A stretch of 64,000 bases of DNA from Ulota crispa (taxonomy: Eukaryota; Streptophyta; Bryopsida; Orthotrichales; Orthotrichaceae): NCBI GenBank assembly GCA_963920765.1, contig OY987245.1:4728727-4792726 (forward strand), written 5' to 3'. This document shows, piece by piece, positions 44,601-59,600 of this stretch (position 1 is the stretch's first letter; each line of letters starts with the position of its first letter). The position numbers and the translations under genes were made by a program. The notes below the pieces were generated by a model. That model saw only the letters and a list, made by a program, of their open reading frames with translations, was not told where the DNA came from and searched no databases.

Positions 44601-47600
44601 CTATGAAAATTATTATCTCTTCAACTTAGCTCAATATTATAGGTTATTTCATAAACTTGGAATTTTTTATGCATAAAGTTAAATTTACATATACAACAAA
44701 AAGTATTATATTGTCAGTATAAATATGTTCCTAAAGCATTTGTGATGCAACATCTTTGCAAACAAAAACTAGATTAAGCTATCCATTTTGTAGGGTTATA
44801 TGGTCATGGATACAATCATATCAACCTTAACGCCTAAAGGATCAAGTCTCAATGGATTTTGAGCATGTACCTACAACTAAATTAGTTTTTGTGCTATTTT
44901 GTGATTTTTTGAAACTTTTATTGAAGGTAGGGAATTCAAAGACCTATATGGCCATCCAACTTTTTTGTCATTCCAACAACACAAAAGTGATCAAGAAACT
45001 TATTTTACAAGCACAAGGTGTGAACACTTAGGCAAAGGGAAGTGGAATAGAAGGGCCCGTTTTGGGAGATTCCCAACCTTCCATTCCTTCTACCCCTTGT
45101 AAAATTTGGTAATTTCATTTTTTGAATGGTTTTTGTATTTGTTTGTTGGATTTTTTTTCCAAGTTGTCGTATGCTAAGATTCCTTAGTTTTCACCATTTG
45201 GATTAGAGTAATTTAGATTTTCAAATTTTACACAAAGCCTCCAATTTTTCCTAGTGTATTTGCAAATTTCATGACCTTCCGACATTCAAACATTTTGTGA
45301 AGTATGTTGTACACCTCCAATTTATTTGGGAATTCTCACACACATACCTAACTTGGTTTTCTACATGGAGGAATTAAACCTCAACTTTGTGTAGAGCAAT
45401 TTTTTTGCTACAGGGTGGTCAAAGGCTTTTGAAATTTTGGGCCGGAAGGAAACAAACTTATTTTCTTCACATTAGATGTCAACATCTCACTTTTCTTCAT
45501 CTGAAATGAGATGATTTTTTTCTCACAAGTAAGGTAGCAACACCCATAACCATCATTGTACCCATAACCATCATTGTATCCACAACCATCACCTCTGAAA
45601 TCTTGGAAAATCTGTAGAAGTAAATAGATGTAATGACAAGGATGTACAGCATGTGAACATGAAACCTTAGTGTTGGTTATGGGTGCAATGGCAGTTTGCT
45701 CTTCAAAAATTCATAACTTATTCTCACATTATCCAAATAATACATTCAAAAGTGCAAACTCAATATTTTTTTGTTGCTAATAAGATCCTATAATTTGCTA
45801 GGTGTTTATTAACCCCTAAAGAACCATTGTCCCTTTGGGGGACAAATGGGATTTCGGGCATGTACCTATGGCTAAACTACTTTGTGTGATTTTCCGAAAC
45901 TTTTAATGAAGGTGAGGAATTCAAAGATCTACATAGGAATGTAATTCTTTCTTCATTCTGACATTCATTGAAGAAGTTATGCATGAAAAAATTAGAAAAT
46001 GTTGCTCCTCGGGCAGCCAAAATCTTCTTTAAAAATTTCATTTTTTTCAAATAAAAATCTGAAATAGGTTTTTTAGACTTATATAGATGTGGGGAGCTTT
46101 GAATCATTCAATTTTGATAGATGAGATGAAAGTTATGAGGAGTTTTTCTTTGTGGGCAATTCTAGATTCTCTACTCTAAAATAAACTTTGAAGTCCTTTA
46201 TTTTACTTAATTTTCATTATTTTGAAATTAGAATAAAAATAAAAAAAATATAAAAATATAAAAAACCTAAGGATGTAAATTGTTTATCACAACATTATAA
46301 CCGTTGGGATTTGCATTTTTCATTTTAATAATGAAATTCTTAACAATTTAGTGTTTTGAGTCATTCTCTACTTCTTTTTACTTACTATTTTTTCCCATGT
46401 GTTGTATAGTTCCAATTGATTTGAAAATTCTCTTATACATACCTAACCTAGTCTCCTACACAAGAGAAATAAACCTCAACTTTGTATAGAGTAATTTTTT
46501 GATCTAAGAGTGGTCAAAGCCTTCTGAAATGTATGGGCAGCAGCAAAAAAAAGCTTTTTTCTGCAATTCAAATGTAAATATCTCACTCGTTTTTGTATAG
46601 ATTGAGCTGGTTTTTTACCACGGGTAAGGTAGGAGCACCTATAAGCATCAGTGTCCCCTTACCCGTCACTTCTAAAATCTAAGAAAATCTATGGAAGTGA
46701 ATAGATGTAATGACAAGAATGTACAACATGTGAACATGAATTCTTAAAAGTGGTTATGGGTGCAATGGCAGTTTGCTCTTTAAAAATTCATAACTTTTTC
46801 TCATAATATCCAAATAATACATCTAAAAGTGCAAACTCATTCTTTTTTTGTTCCTAATAGGATCCTATAATTTGCTAGTTGTTTATTAATAGTCATCATG
46901 TTCAAAACCCTCAGTTTGACGTTTATGGTTGCTCCTACCTTACCTCTTGTAGTCTACTATAAGATCTTACGATTGAATTCTTGTAAAAAACAGTTTTTCT
47001 TACCATTGTACTTTCTTCCCCAAAAGTGGCAATTTTTTGTGCTTTTCACAGAAAAAATGGCTTGGTCCTTTAGGGGTTAATAATCATCATGTTCAAAACC
47101 CTTAGTTTGACGGTTATGGGTGCGGCTACCTTACTTTCCATGGTCAAGGACAATATCTTACAGTGGGATTATTATTATTTCAATCCTATCTTTCTACTCA
47201 TTCCCCTAAAAGTGACAAATTTTAGTCACTTTTATAGAAAAAGGGGCTTGGTCTTCTAAGGGTTAAAAAGAGAAAATATTTTAACTTGTGAAGGGCCCTT
47301 GGGCTCTAGAGATACAGTGCCAAATTTGGTCTCAACCAATATTTAGAAATTTGAATCAGTTGGAAATTAAGTGTTACAATCATACATATTGAAGGATTGT
47401 ATGATGGTGGATGCATAAATAAATTGGAAAGCCCTCAGAGCACCTTAAATACGTCAGTACATATGACCGTACATACGACCACAAAGGGCTTTCGAGCCGT
47501 TCAGAGGTTAATTAACAAAAGCACTGTATTTTAAAACTTTGACCTATATTGGATAAATTATTTCATTTTTAGAGGTTTGATTAATGCATAAGAATTGCTA

Positions 47601-50600
47601 TCACCAATGTGTTGTAAGTTTCTTATGCTTTGCAAATAGGAGGTTTACAAATGGCAATGACTTTGATTTATCCCTTCATTTATGATTGACTGAAGGACAC
47701 TCGCCCTTATTTTTCATGTGTAATCAATTGGTGGACACTAGAAACTAGTGCCATAATCTTTTTGAGAATTATTGAACCCTTGGATTTGAAAGGTTCTGCA
47801 TTAAAAACTACAAGACATTCTCCCAAGATCTAAAGGGAATCGGTGAAGCCTAAAACTTCAATTAAAAAGTCCCTAAATTGTATTTTATAGATGCAAGGGT
47901 GTATAATGCAAGCGAAGGGATAGCTTTGTGTTGAGGGAGGTTGGTGGCAGCCGGCACCTTTGTTTATTACAAAAATTGCAAATCAAAATCTCATGTTACT
48001 TGTACTTTAGTGTTTTAGTTATGAAAAATGTGATTATGTGTGTACATACATACATACACATATAATGACCCGTTTATTAATAAAAACTAATAAACAGGCT
48101 AACGCTTTTATTTGAATAGTATTGGTTTAGATTTACAAATTTATTTTGCATTTGATGAAACTTATCTGTAGATATATGAATAGAGAATTGTTTCACAAAT
48201 TTTGATACAATGGCATATTTGATTTAATCAAGTTTCTTGTAAAACCATGATTTTGACACAAAACAAATCATAAAAATGGAATTTGGGTTTTTGAAACCAA
48301 AAATTGGTACGCTTGTTTGGGATTCCATAAGAATTACTAAATTGTGGTGCACAACAAGAAAATGTCAATTATAATTCATATTATACAAATTCTTTGAATT
48401 GACAAAACATATTGTTCAAGATACTGAACAGCAGCCTCCAACAAGTCCTTGGGTTCTTGAAACTGAGTCTCAGTGTTAAGAACCCGTGGACTTGTTGGAG
48501 GCTACTCTATAAACTATAGAAATCACAATTCATATGCAAAATATTGGGAGACCTATGATCCTCAACGAGGGAAGATCTCCCTAAATTTTGCGATTTTTTT
48601 TTGAATTTGCATGATTAGTCTAGATTTAGGTAAATATAGCAATTATAAATATTTGAAGTAAAATAAGAAAACAAATCAAAAATATAGACGCTATGTGTAC
48701 ACCAAAGGCATTCCACCTTGTTAACAACATGGCTCTTCATTTTATGTTTTATAGGAACATCCAAAGCAAACAATATAGAGTCAAATGATAAATATATATG
48801 ATCTGCAGCCTGAAAAGAATAGCATATTAGTGGCCATTTAATCTAAATCGTTTTATTTATATAGAATTGTAAGTTTTTAATATATCCCAAATAATGTAGA
48901 ACTTGCTCATTTTTTGACAAATAATTGCTTTAGAGAGGGAAAATATTCCCACAGCATATGAAGTGAAATTCCAAAATTGAAAAATCACATAATTAGATAG
49001 TTTAATCAAATAATATAAAAAATACCTCTTCAAATGTTAGATTGTGGTAAGAACTTGGTAAAATCACAGGATAAATTTCATTGTCGTAGCTATGGAAAAA
49101 TTCTGTTAAAAAATCGTATTCTGAATCATTTGTGAGCTTAATTTTTGAAGTAAAAAGATTCCCAATAAATGTGTACAATCCTCTTATGGTACAGCTGTGC
49201 AAAGCATAAATCTTTTGGTATTAATAACATTCAATTTATGTAAATTATTTTATGAAATTAAATAATATTTCATATTTAAAATCTAGTTTCTCATAATCTT
49301 TAAGGTAAAATATAGGTATTAGCTTTGAAATGAAAGGAGGTACTTCAACTTGTGGAAAGTTAATGGTTATTTATTGTCACTTAAATATAAAGCAACCGAT
49401 CTAACGTTGTAGAGCAACTACCGTATCTAAAAGGCAAGGTTGGTACATGCTTGTCAAATATTTATTTACATTTGTAAAACAAGGTTCAACAAGTTTGAAA
49501 AATCACAAATTCAATGTAAGATCCATTTTTCTTCTGTATATCGTATGGTACTTTATATTTGTTGAAATACCACTTCCTAAATATTGGTGTATGTTTTTTA
49601 CATTTATAACATACAGCCTCAAGTGTCTGTCTACCTCGGAGAACTCCAAATTCTCTATTAACTCTAGTAATTTGAAGTTCTCTGAGAGGAAAAAGGGAGG
49701 GATAGGGAGGGCAAAAAGTCATTTGAAAACCAAAACATAAAAAGTTGCTTTAATAAAAAAAAAGGGACAAGCAAGGTACAAGGTACAATAGAACTCTTGT
49801 AAGCTAATATTTTGTAAGCTAATATGTTTTGTAAATTAATGTGTAACATAAATCTCAATGTCAAATCATACATTAGTCATAAATCAAAATAATTAATTCA
49901 ATAGTAGTAATACTCCTTGGTGGTATCCCGACACTAACCTCAAGGTAATTAACTAATAACTTACTTAAAATAATCTAATTCTTGGGGTCCCAACCATATC
50001 AGTTTAGAGAGTTCTACTGTATAAGGATAGGAGGTTCATAAACCAAACACGTTTTAAATGTGTTTCTTATTTAAGAATGAGTGACATATTCCTTCAAATA
50101 TCTATTATTATCATTCATGATGTAGTTAGGCTTAAACGATCAGTTCATGAATCTCCTACCTTACTTGGTTTTTTAACTTGACCTTAGCCTTGCTTCAAAA
50201 CATCTTGTTGAAAGAATTTATTCTCTTGTTATTTATACATATAAAATCAAATCTCGAAGATTGAGTAGATCAAATACCTTCGAGAAAGCATTTTGTAATG
50301 TAACTTGGCAGGGCAGATTATTTCAATTCGGCCACTTTCGGTTTCGTCCCAAACTGCACTGGTTTGGGTGTTGGGGTCTAACACTTCTACAATAATACGC
50401 ACTTGGTGTCCACACGTTCTATGCACGGCTAAAGCCCTTATTACTTGAATTGCATCCTCGGCCTTTGTATTCTGCCCTTTGTTATGATTTACGAAATACG
50501 TTCTTAGGTCAAGCATGCAGTAGGAAAACAAAGTAGAAGAAATAATAATGCAATGTTTAACAAATATTGGATCGTGAAGACAATTTTAGACTAAGAAAAA

Positions 50601-53600
50601 TCTAGATTGTGCTCGGTCACCGTAATCGGGATAGATTTTGAAGAAATTTTGAGAAATACCCTTGTATTATGCCATATTCTGAAAATACCCTTGCAACTTT
50701 CAACATTGCAAAAACGCCCTAGTAGAGAGTTTCACAATACCAAGGTACAATTGAAATGTGGTGAGAACAAAAAAAAGATATAGTCACCCTCACAAACACT
50801 CATACATGATACAAAAGAACACCAAAATATCTCTCCTCAATTCACCACCAAACAAAATGGGACAAACTAGGGAAACACCCCCGAGTTGTTGGGGGGACAC
50901 CCCTATAGTCCAACCTATTAAATTTGAGATTGTTGTTAGGTCAAAATAAGAAATAAAATCAAAACAATATTTTAGCGCACATTTGCATTTGCAAGCATTG
51001 CAAACATATAACAAATATGTCTCATTTCTAATATGGTCAATAGTTAAAACTAGTCACTTTTTTTGTTTGTAAGTTTAACTCTTGGACATGTCACAAATGA
51101 GACATATTTTTTGTATGTTTGCTACGCTTGCATATGCATACATGAGCTAAAATATTGTTTTGATTTTATTTCTTATTTTGACACAAAAACAATCTCAAAT
51201 TTAATAGGTTGGGCTATAGGGGTGTCCCACAGCAACGGGGGTGTCTCCCTAGTCCGTCCCAACAAAAAGGGTAGCACTAAATATAGAAGCTAATAATAGC
51301 TTAACATGTTTGTGGATTTGCATATTTGTTTTCACAAATGAAATATTTGCTTTTATTGAACAAAGTGTTTGCAAAATTAGGCATGGAAGCATTGCCTTTT
51401 GTAGGTGTTTTGTAAATTTAAACCCATGTGAGGATAATTTGGTACTCTCAAAAACCACAAAGATTTTTTCCAGAATATGGCAAAATATAGAGATATTTAT
51501 TAAACTTTCCCTAAATTTCAGTGTCATGTACATCCTAGCTAAACCCTCCTACTATAAGTTGTCTCCCTTCAAAAAATAATTCCATGCAATTTTTAAAAAT
51601 CTACAAATTGGTTAAAAAATAATCATACTTTTTCTTCATCTCACATCATGACATGGTTTTTAGGTTTAGACTTTAGATTGTTCAAAATTAGTTGAATATA
51701 TCATAAATGAACTAATGGGTTAAACAGATATTATGAAAATTATTTGAACAAGGTTTTTATTATTATATACATTGGTAGCTTTGTTGGCTAGAATGAAAAT
51801 GGCCGTTGCTTGTGTGGCACATACTCGCTCAAGATCAGACTGATACACGGGTGAACCTTCTATAAATTCTACTAGTCCATTGTAAAGTGCCAAAAGGTTC
51901 TTTAATTCATATCTATAACAATCAAGCAATGCATTTTTTTCCATTATATTATTTATTATAGAAAAAAGTTTATGAAATTCAATTTTTAATTTAGGTACTT
52001 TTATACTCTAGATATATATTTTCAATAATTAAGCTTTTTTTTAATTACAAAAACCTCATTCAAAAATCTAATAAAAATTACCTGTTTTATCTTTTATTTA
52101 TTTTGTATGTTTCTACAATAGAAAATAAAACTATAAGATATTAGTAGGAACAATAGTTACTGACGAAGGTTGAAAGGGTGCCAAAATATTAACTCGCAAT
52201 GGATAGGCAAAATTATCTATACACCACACATTGTATTTGTCATTAAACTTTATACTCAATAGTTGTTAAACATGAAAGCATAAAAACTGTATCTTCAATC
52301 TAATCAATGTGATGATGTAGACACAATCAAATGGGTGCATTCAATATATTGTATAAAAACATATTTGGTGTTTATTAAATTTGTTTTAACAAGTACAAAT
52401 GCATTAGAGCAACTAACTTTTTGATTTCATCTGTAAAAAAGGTTACATATTTACCTTAACCCCTAAAGGACCATGGTCTTTATTTTGTCAAAAAACACTC
52501 AAAACTGCAACCTCCATGGCAAAGAGTAGAAAAGTTTGAAAATCAGGTATTTTGCATATTTGACCATAGGATCTTGTGCTAGACTATTATAAGTATGTGT
52601 CATACAAAACTCAAGAACTTTGACTACATAGATTGGAAGATATATGCATTTAAAAAGTAAAGAACAACTTTTTTTGCACCTTGCTTGATTAGATTTTTTA
52701 ACTTTGAACATTTTTAACTTAAAACTTTTGCACCACAGAGTTTGGAACTCTATTTTTGCACGGTGGGAAGTTGAGTTGGGAATCTTGGGAAAAAATTTCA
52801 AAAAAGAATACTTAATTTTCATTCTTTAAAAAAACATTAGGTAGAGGAAGGTATGAGATTGAACAAAAACATAAATTGCTAATAACCCTGCAATAGAATT
52901 GAAATGCAATAATCCCAATGGTGAGATTGTTCTAGAAAGCAAACTTCACCCTCTCCAACAATTTTTTTGACAAAATGTTAAATCTGCATTCAAAAGTGAA
53001 GTTTATAAGTTATTTTTTCAAGAAGATGCTTGAGTTGCCTGAAAAACAAGATTGTCCATAACTTTCTCATAACTAGTCCAAATGGAATGAATCAAAGCTT
53101 TAGATGTAGATAAAGATACAATCTATGAGAAAAAAAAAAAAAAAAAATTTCAAGTTTTTATAAGAATTTTTTTTGCTGCCTTTAGTCCCCAAATTTGTGC
53201 TTATTTGGGCATAACTTTTGCTCCTTGGCATCAATTGGAATAAAAATTATATTTCCCAAAAGCTAATGTGTTTTTCTATTTTCAAAAAAAGTTTCAAAAA
53301 ATCAAAACAAAAATTGAGGCCGTAAGTACCTGCCCAAAATCCTATTTGTCCCGCGAAGGGACAATGGTCCTTTAGGGGTTAATACAACCTTATCCATTTA
53401 CATTCTACAACAAATGGAGACCAGCTTAGAAACTCAAACCTCAATGTTGATGAATTGTTGAATAACATTTATAGTTTTTTGCAAAACAAAATTTATTGCA
53501 AATATCACAATGGATTACAAATTCACTTGACTAGTTTCAATTTTTATTTATTTATTAATAGATGTCAATAATTAGTTCAAAAGAGTTAACTTTCAAAAAT

Positions 53601-56600
53601 TCAAACCCGAAATTTTGAAATTTTAGTGATTATTATATGTACACATGAATTATGCATTATTGGATCTTACTAGCCATGATAAAAATAAATAAAAAGTAGA
53701 CTTCTGACTCTTTTCTTTATGACATGAGCAAAAATTTAAATTACCATCGCCATGAGTTGAGCTATAGAATTCAGCAAGGCAATCTTGAACAGCTTGATAA
53801 GAGATGCTTCCAGTAAGAATAATATACCTTGCGTCCATTACCTTTCTAGATGAAAATGAGCCTCCATACGGCCTACAACACCACAAATGAAAAAATCAAT
53901 AACATCATTAAAATTGTAATAGCAATTATCATATCACTTTACTATTTTTAATACTATTTTTATTTCAAGTCATTGTGGGTTAAACTTTAAGTTACATGTT
54001 AGCACAAACTGTAGTCAAAATTGTGATTCACATTTTCAAAAATGATTACTATAGAGAATCCAATAATGTTTTAGTGCTAAACTTTCTATTTGGAAAAAAT
54101 AATGTTTTTTTTTGTAATGAGAAGACCGAGTCAACACACAATAAGGGCTAAGGTAGGAGGCTCATAAATTGTCCAGGCTCTAAAACTATCCACCTTCTCA
54201 AATGTAATACATTTGTACGTGTTATTTTTCATAGGTTTCAACAATGTATAAGCAGTGCACATTTGAGGAGGTGGACGGTTTTAGAGCCCTATGCCACTCC
54301 AACTTCAAATTTTCATAACTAATTTCACAAAACTCCAAAAAATATAAAACAATTTGGTTAGATGTCGAATTCTCTTGTCTTTTAAGGAAAATTTTAGTGA
54401 AAAATATTTCAAGAAGGTTCACCTCCCCAGAATTCAGGTTCAGCCTTTAGATGGTCGGTTTCTGAGCCTCCTACCTTAAGTGGTACTCCGCTATTGTTTT
54501 CCAAAACAACCATATTCAACTACTTTTGCATTGTACTCCCATTTATTTATAGATATCAAGCATCATATATCTCTCCGTTTATTAAGTCATCTAAGACTTC
54601 TAAATGATTGCAAATAATCCATTTATATCTATGACATTGTGAATGTTGATACAACAAAAATTTATTCTTCGTTTTTTTATAAAACCCATTATTGGACTTT
54701 ATATTTGTTTGAATACTTTTGCAATAAATCATGTTTAAAATTTCTTTGATCTTATTTTTGTTCATCTCACACTAAATTTTATATTTGCATGTACTAATAT
54801 TGATGAAAGTTATTTGACTTGTTCATTTACACTCATTAATATGCTTTCCTTGCACTTTGTGCGGTCTTTCTTAATTTTTGGTGACTTTTCATCCTCCCTT
54901 TTCCTCTCCCTCCCCTTTTCAAATTTCAACTTTTGGTGACATGTATACGCATTGCTTGACACCTAATGTTTTATAATAGGGAATTTCAAATTTCAAGTTT
55001 TAAAAGAGAATTTTTAAAGTTCCTTACTTAGTGATAAAGATAAATATGTGCATAACGTTTAGTAGCGCTACAAGCCGCGCCTCCCTCCAGATGAAATGGT
55101 GTGGAATCTTCCACACCATTTCATCTTGGTGGATGAAATGGTGTGGAATATTCCACACTCATTTTTAGTTATGGAGACATCTGGTTGAATTTGTCAGAGA
55201 GTTTATGAAAGAGAGGCTCAATTTTGTGCACATACGTTGATGTGAAGGCTAGCCATGTCATAAAATAAAAATAAAAATAAAAATAAAAATAAAAATTATT
55301 ATTATTATTTTTTCAAATGAAGTTCATGGATGATATCTGAAGAGAGGGAAAGGCAGCCTCTCTTTAGGCTATTGAATGTTATTCGGTTAGTCACTTATTT
55401 GAAAAAGGATTCCTCAGAAGTTTGAAATCTAAAATCTTCCTGTTTCAATCGCTATGTAATATACATGGTTAGGAAATAATGAAATTAAACTTACCTAAGG
55501 GAAGCAAGGCTATTGATACGAGAAACTTGTAAGGGGATGTAAATGAGTGCAGCAATAATAATAGCAACTGCACAAAGCTTGCCCAAAACGGTCTTGGGGC
55601 TAATGTCCCCATATCCAACTGTAGCCACCTATATAATGGCATATTCTGCAAGTAAATTATGATTGCAAGTAAATGGATCATGATCTAGCAAAAATGTTTC
55701 AATATTTGAGATTGTTTATACCAAAATATACAATGATTAAAAGCTTTTTCGTATTACTAGTTTTCACAAACAATGTTAAAATTCAAAGGCAAAAGCATAT
55801 TTAATCCCTTAACCTCATAAGAGTGCCAACAACAAGAATGTGGATAATGGAGGATTTTAAATGCATACTATACAAGCTGTATGAAACAGATGAAGTCCAT
55901 CTAAGTATGTTTAGAAAGAAATCTTTGACTACTTTTGAACTATGTGACTAATTTTATTGTTGGGGTTTCATGATTTTTGTGTATAGGTTTTGAAGTTAAT
56001 TCAAATAAAGTCCAAAGGAAAGAAAAACTTGCAAAAATGAAAACCTTGTTTTTGGAATCTTCTTAAACCAAAGTTTATTTTGCTTCAAAGCTCCACATCT
56101 ACATGCTATCTCCCCCTCTTGCACTCTTAGGATTGAAGAACCAAAGAATACTAACGGTTTCCAAAACTGCAAAGATTTATTATAAAGTGCAACCTAGAAG
56201 AAGAGTATAAAAATGCTTTTTAAAATTTAAAGTTTTTAAAATGTGATTTAGAGGTTTTGTTCGTATTATCTGATCTACCATTGCATTCAGACACCAATCA
56301 TTATTTGATAAATTTGAAATAGGTGATTAGTATTTCTTACAAAATTTATTGTGAAATGATAATTAATGAATTGCTTAAGATCTTTTTTCTTTTCATGATA
56401 AATTGTGCTTTTTTTTTGAAGACTTATTCATAGTTGTTAATTTTTGAGGATGTTTTTGATGAATGGTTTTTGTATTTAAAAGAAGATAGCTTTTAAGATG
56501 AATCAATCTCATACACACCAATTTATAAAAGGTTTGCAAAAATTATTATTTTTGGAGGTCTATACTGTACAAATACAAGAAATCTAACCAAAAAGTATAT

Positions 56601-59600
56601 TAACAAGCAAATGGATGAAAAAACAATGCATTAGTAAGAATTGAACTTATTTACATCCATTAATTATTCAAAATTTGAATTCTTGGTTTGTAATAATTAT
56701 AAAAGACTATAAAAGATTAAGCAACAAAATGGCAACAAGGCATGAACTTACGGTGACAACAATATAATAAAAAGCATCGAGGAAGTCTAGACATCCTCTA
56801 GTGGGGCATTGTGATTTTTCTTGAGTTGATATTACTTCGGATTCAATCCATTGCATGATGCCCGCACTTAAAAACACTGTCACCATATTCATCCAAACAA
56901 TAATCATAATTTTTTATTAAAGCTCATTATATTCATTTGAACATAAACAACCATTAAGGTAATATTCACGAAAAATCTATCTAAAGTTTCATACCATTTT
57001 AGGCCATTTAGCTCCTTTTTTTGTGGTGATTGTTCTGAATACAATATCAAAGATTTAAAGAAAATACCTGCACCCAATGTTGTCATTACAACAAGGAGAA
57101 TCTTTTGATACAAAGTGCTTCCAACAATACCAATGTCTGAAAACACTGAAATAATCCTGTATTAAGTTACAAAATTCAAGCCATTAGATGGTACCATAAA
57201 GTTGCCTTAGGAAGTGAATTTAGAAACTCGCCAAATATCCTAGGTCCTGTATCATTTTCTCTCAAATTAGAGAAGATGAATACTTTTCATCAACGACACT
57301 ACTAAATTGTTGGTTTTTGGATGCATTTACTCGTTTTATTGAAAAATATTAATAATAATCTTCAATAATCCCATGATCTCTAAAAACCATGTGGATGGGG
57401 AATAAAAAGAGAGACATGGGAAAAAAATAGGGTTTCTTTTATAACCCACATAAATTAGACGTTTGTTTGTTCTAAAACTCATATCGAATTCCTCAAGTTG
57501 GAGAGATGGTGGGAATGTATTTAGAAGGAAATTGTGGAGATAAACTTGAAATTACAAGGATCTAAATTATATCATATAGGTTTGGTAATGAAAAAAAAAG
57601 ATAGGTTTTACAATCTAAAAAAGATGGATAAAAAGAAAAGAAATAGTCTAGGGCATAGTGCTCTACACCATGCATGGGACCATGAATAAATATTTCTCTA
57701 GAATCATTTAGCCAATGGCAAAGGTTGAATTTAAGAGTCCCATATAAATTGGGAATTGTTAAATCTGCCACATAACACCACATAACACCATGTTTAGGAG
57801 TTTCATAAGAAAAACAAAAATAAATTTCATATTTATAAAATGACCATTTAATAATGATGGCATCAATATTTATTCCAAGATATCTATACTCAAAGTTATG
57901 ACAGTGAAGCTAAAAGAAAGAAAAAAAAGAAAGATTTTGGGTTTATAAAATCTTGGAATAAGTACGTCCACCATCATTGTTAAGCAGCCATCCAATGAAT
58001 ATGAAATTTTCTCTTCTTTTCTTTATGGAATTTCTAAAAATGGTATCATGTGGTAAATTCAACAAAAAATTATGGTGAATATAGGAATTCCCTAAAAACT
58101 TACTCTTATACACTAAAATTCACATTCAACCTACCTAAGTGGTTGTGAATTAGTACCTAACAACTCGCAAAAACTGCAAAAGATGTAGTATACTTCCATG
58201 TTTTATATTGGGCCTGTGTTACAAATATATGTCACATTGTTGTATAATGACTGTTGTTATAAAGAGTGAACCATGCTACTTTTTAAAGTTTGTCAAATAG
58301 CTCATGAGTTAACTAATACAAAATAGACTCCTTGACATAAAAAGTTAAGTATTTCATAACGAATCTAAGATTTTGCAATAGAAATATCTCAAAAATCAAT
58401 AGGCAAGAACGAAAAGGGAATTATGGGCTTACTTAAAAACAAATATAATGGGCATTGCACTCAATAAGTCGATTAACCCCCAATATGAGAAGATGTACAA
58501 GATTCGCACGGGTTCACTGCAATACCCTATCATACCTGCCTTTACTTTCCCCACACAATTTTATAGCTTACAATACATCCTACGTGGGGGAGTTATTATA
58601 ACATATCACTTAGTTGTTTAATACAGTAACCATCTATTGATTCCTATCTTCTTCTTTTTTACATTTACTATACTTCTCTTTTATTCTTTTCTTTTCTCCC
58701 TCTGTTTTGGCTAAGCAAAAACAAGTGACAACAAACTATTTATAACAATTTGGATGGTAAAAATGGTGTTAAGACTAGCACCAATACAATCGCAACACAT
58801 AATCTGCAACAAAAATACAACTTGCAACATTTTGGGCTTGTGGGATCCATTCATAATCTTCAATGTTTTTCAAGTGATACCTAAATCACATCACCATCTC
58901 CGAGTTTATTTCCGAGTATATACTTGAAAGTTAGAAAGTACTAAGTTTTTGAAATGCTTCAACACTCCAAAGTAACAAACATTGTTTCACTTAACCCCCA
59001 AAGGACCACTTGTCATTACAAGGACAAATGGCATTTTGGGCATGTACTTATGACTAAACTACTTTGTGTAATTTTTTGAAATTTTTATGGAAGATAGGGA
59101 ATTCAAAAACCTATGTGAGTATCTAATTTTTTCCACATTCTCTGACATTTATTGAAGAAGTTAAAAATGAATTTATGAGAATTTTTGTTTGCCTGGCAGC
59201 CCAAAAACTTCTTTAATTATTGCATTTTTCATAATAAAAATGTGAGGTTAGTTCTTTAGACTTACGTATATATGGGAAGCTTTGAATCATTCAATTCTAA
59301 TTAATGAGATAAAAGTTATGAGATGTTTTAGTTTGCGGGTAGGTGTGGAAAATCTCAAAACTATGCCTACCCGCTAACTAAAACTTCTCATAACTTTTAT
59401 CTCATCCATTAGAATTGAATGATTTAAAGCTTCTAACTAAAACTTCTCATAACTTTTATCTCATCCATTAGAATTGAATGATTTAAAGCTTCTAACTAAA
59501 ACTTCTCATAACTTTTATCTCATCCATTAGAATTAAATGATTTAAAACTTCCCATATATACGTAAGTCTAAACACTAACCTCAAATTTTTATTTAAAAAA

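Larger units (their letters stand above)
48717..53872 (-). other. Channel RCK1 exons (9-14)
   Basis: Exon 9 starts the domain with PYGGSFSSRK and ARYIILTGSISYQAVQ (BK: KYGGSYS... HIVVCGHITLESVS). Exon 10 is a 28-nt microexon giving NILAPFQP. Exon 11 has LVEFIEGSPVYQSDLERV and AIFILANKATN (BK: VEFYQGS, LILANK). Exon 12 has AEDAIQVIRALAVH and EIICPAKLHYKML. Exon 13 has IRGLYTFIGNLF. Exon 14 has HIYLSFDSILFALDVPI. The block order is exactly that of BK RCK1. Confidence 0.88.

Noticed and set aside
43584-55681. CASTOR/POLLUX as identity of the 42.8-62.6 kb gene
   Set aside because: The pore has a canonical TVGYGD filter and full BK-like RCK1 and RCK2 blocks in order. CASTOR/POLLUX lack this filter.
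58157-58173. A 17-nt S4 microexon
   Set aside because: Its phase did not fit the neighbours. The longer exon 58157-58213 fits both phases and the family alignment.
58782-58803. A 22-nt microexon starting at a CAG just before DYVLRLY
   Set aside because: The frame stays open upstream to 58880 and supplies the missing S1-S2 linker and S2 helix with correct phase, so the longer exon 58782-58880 is preferred.
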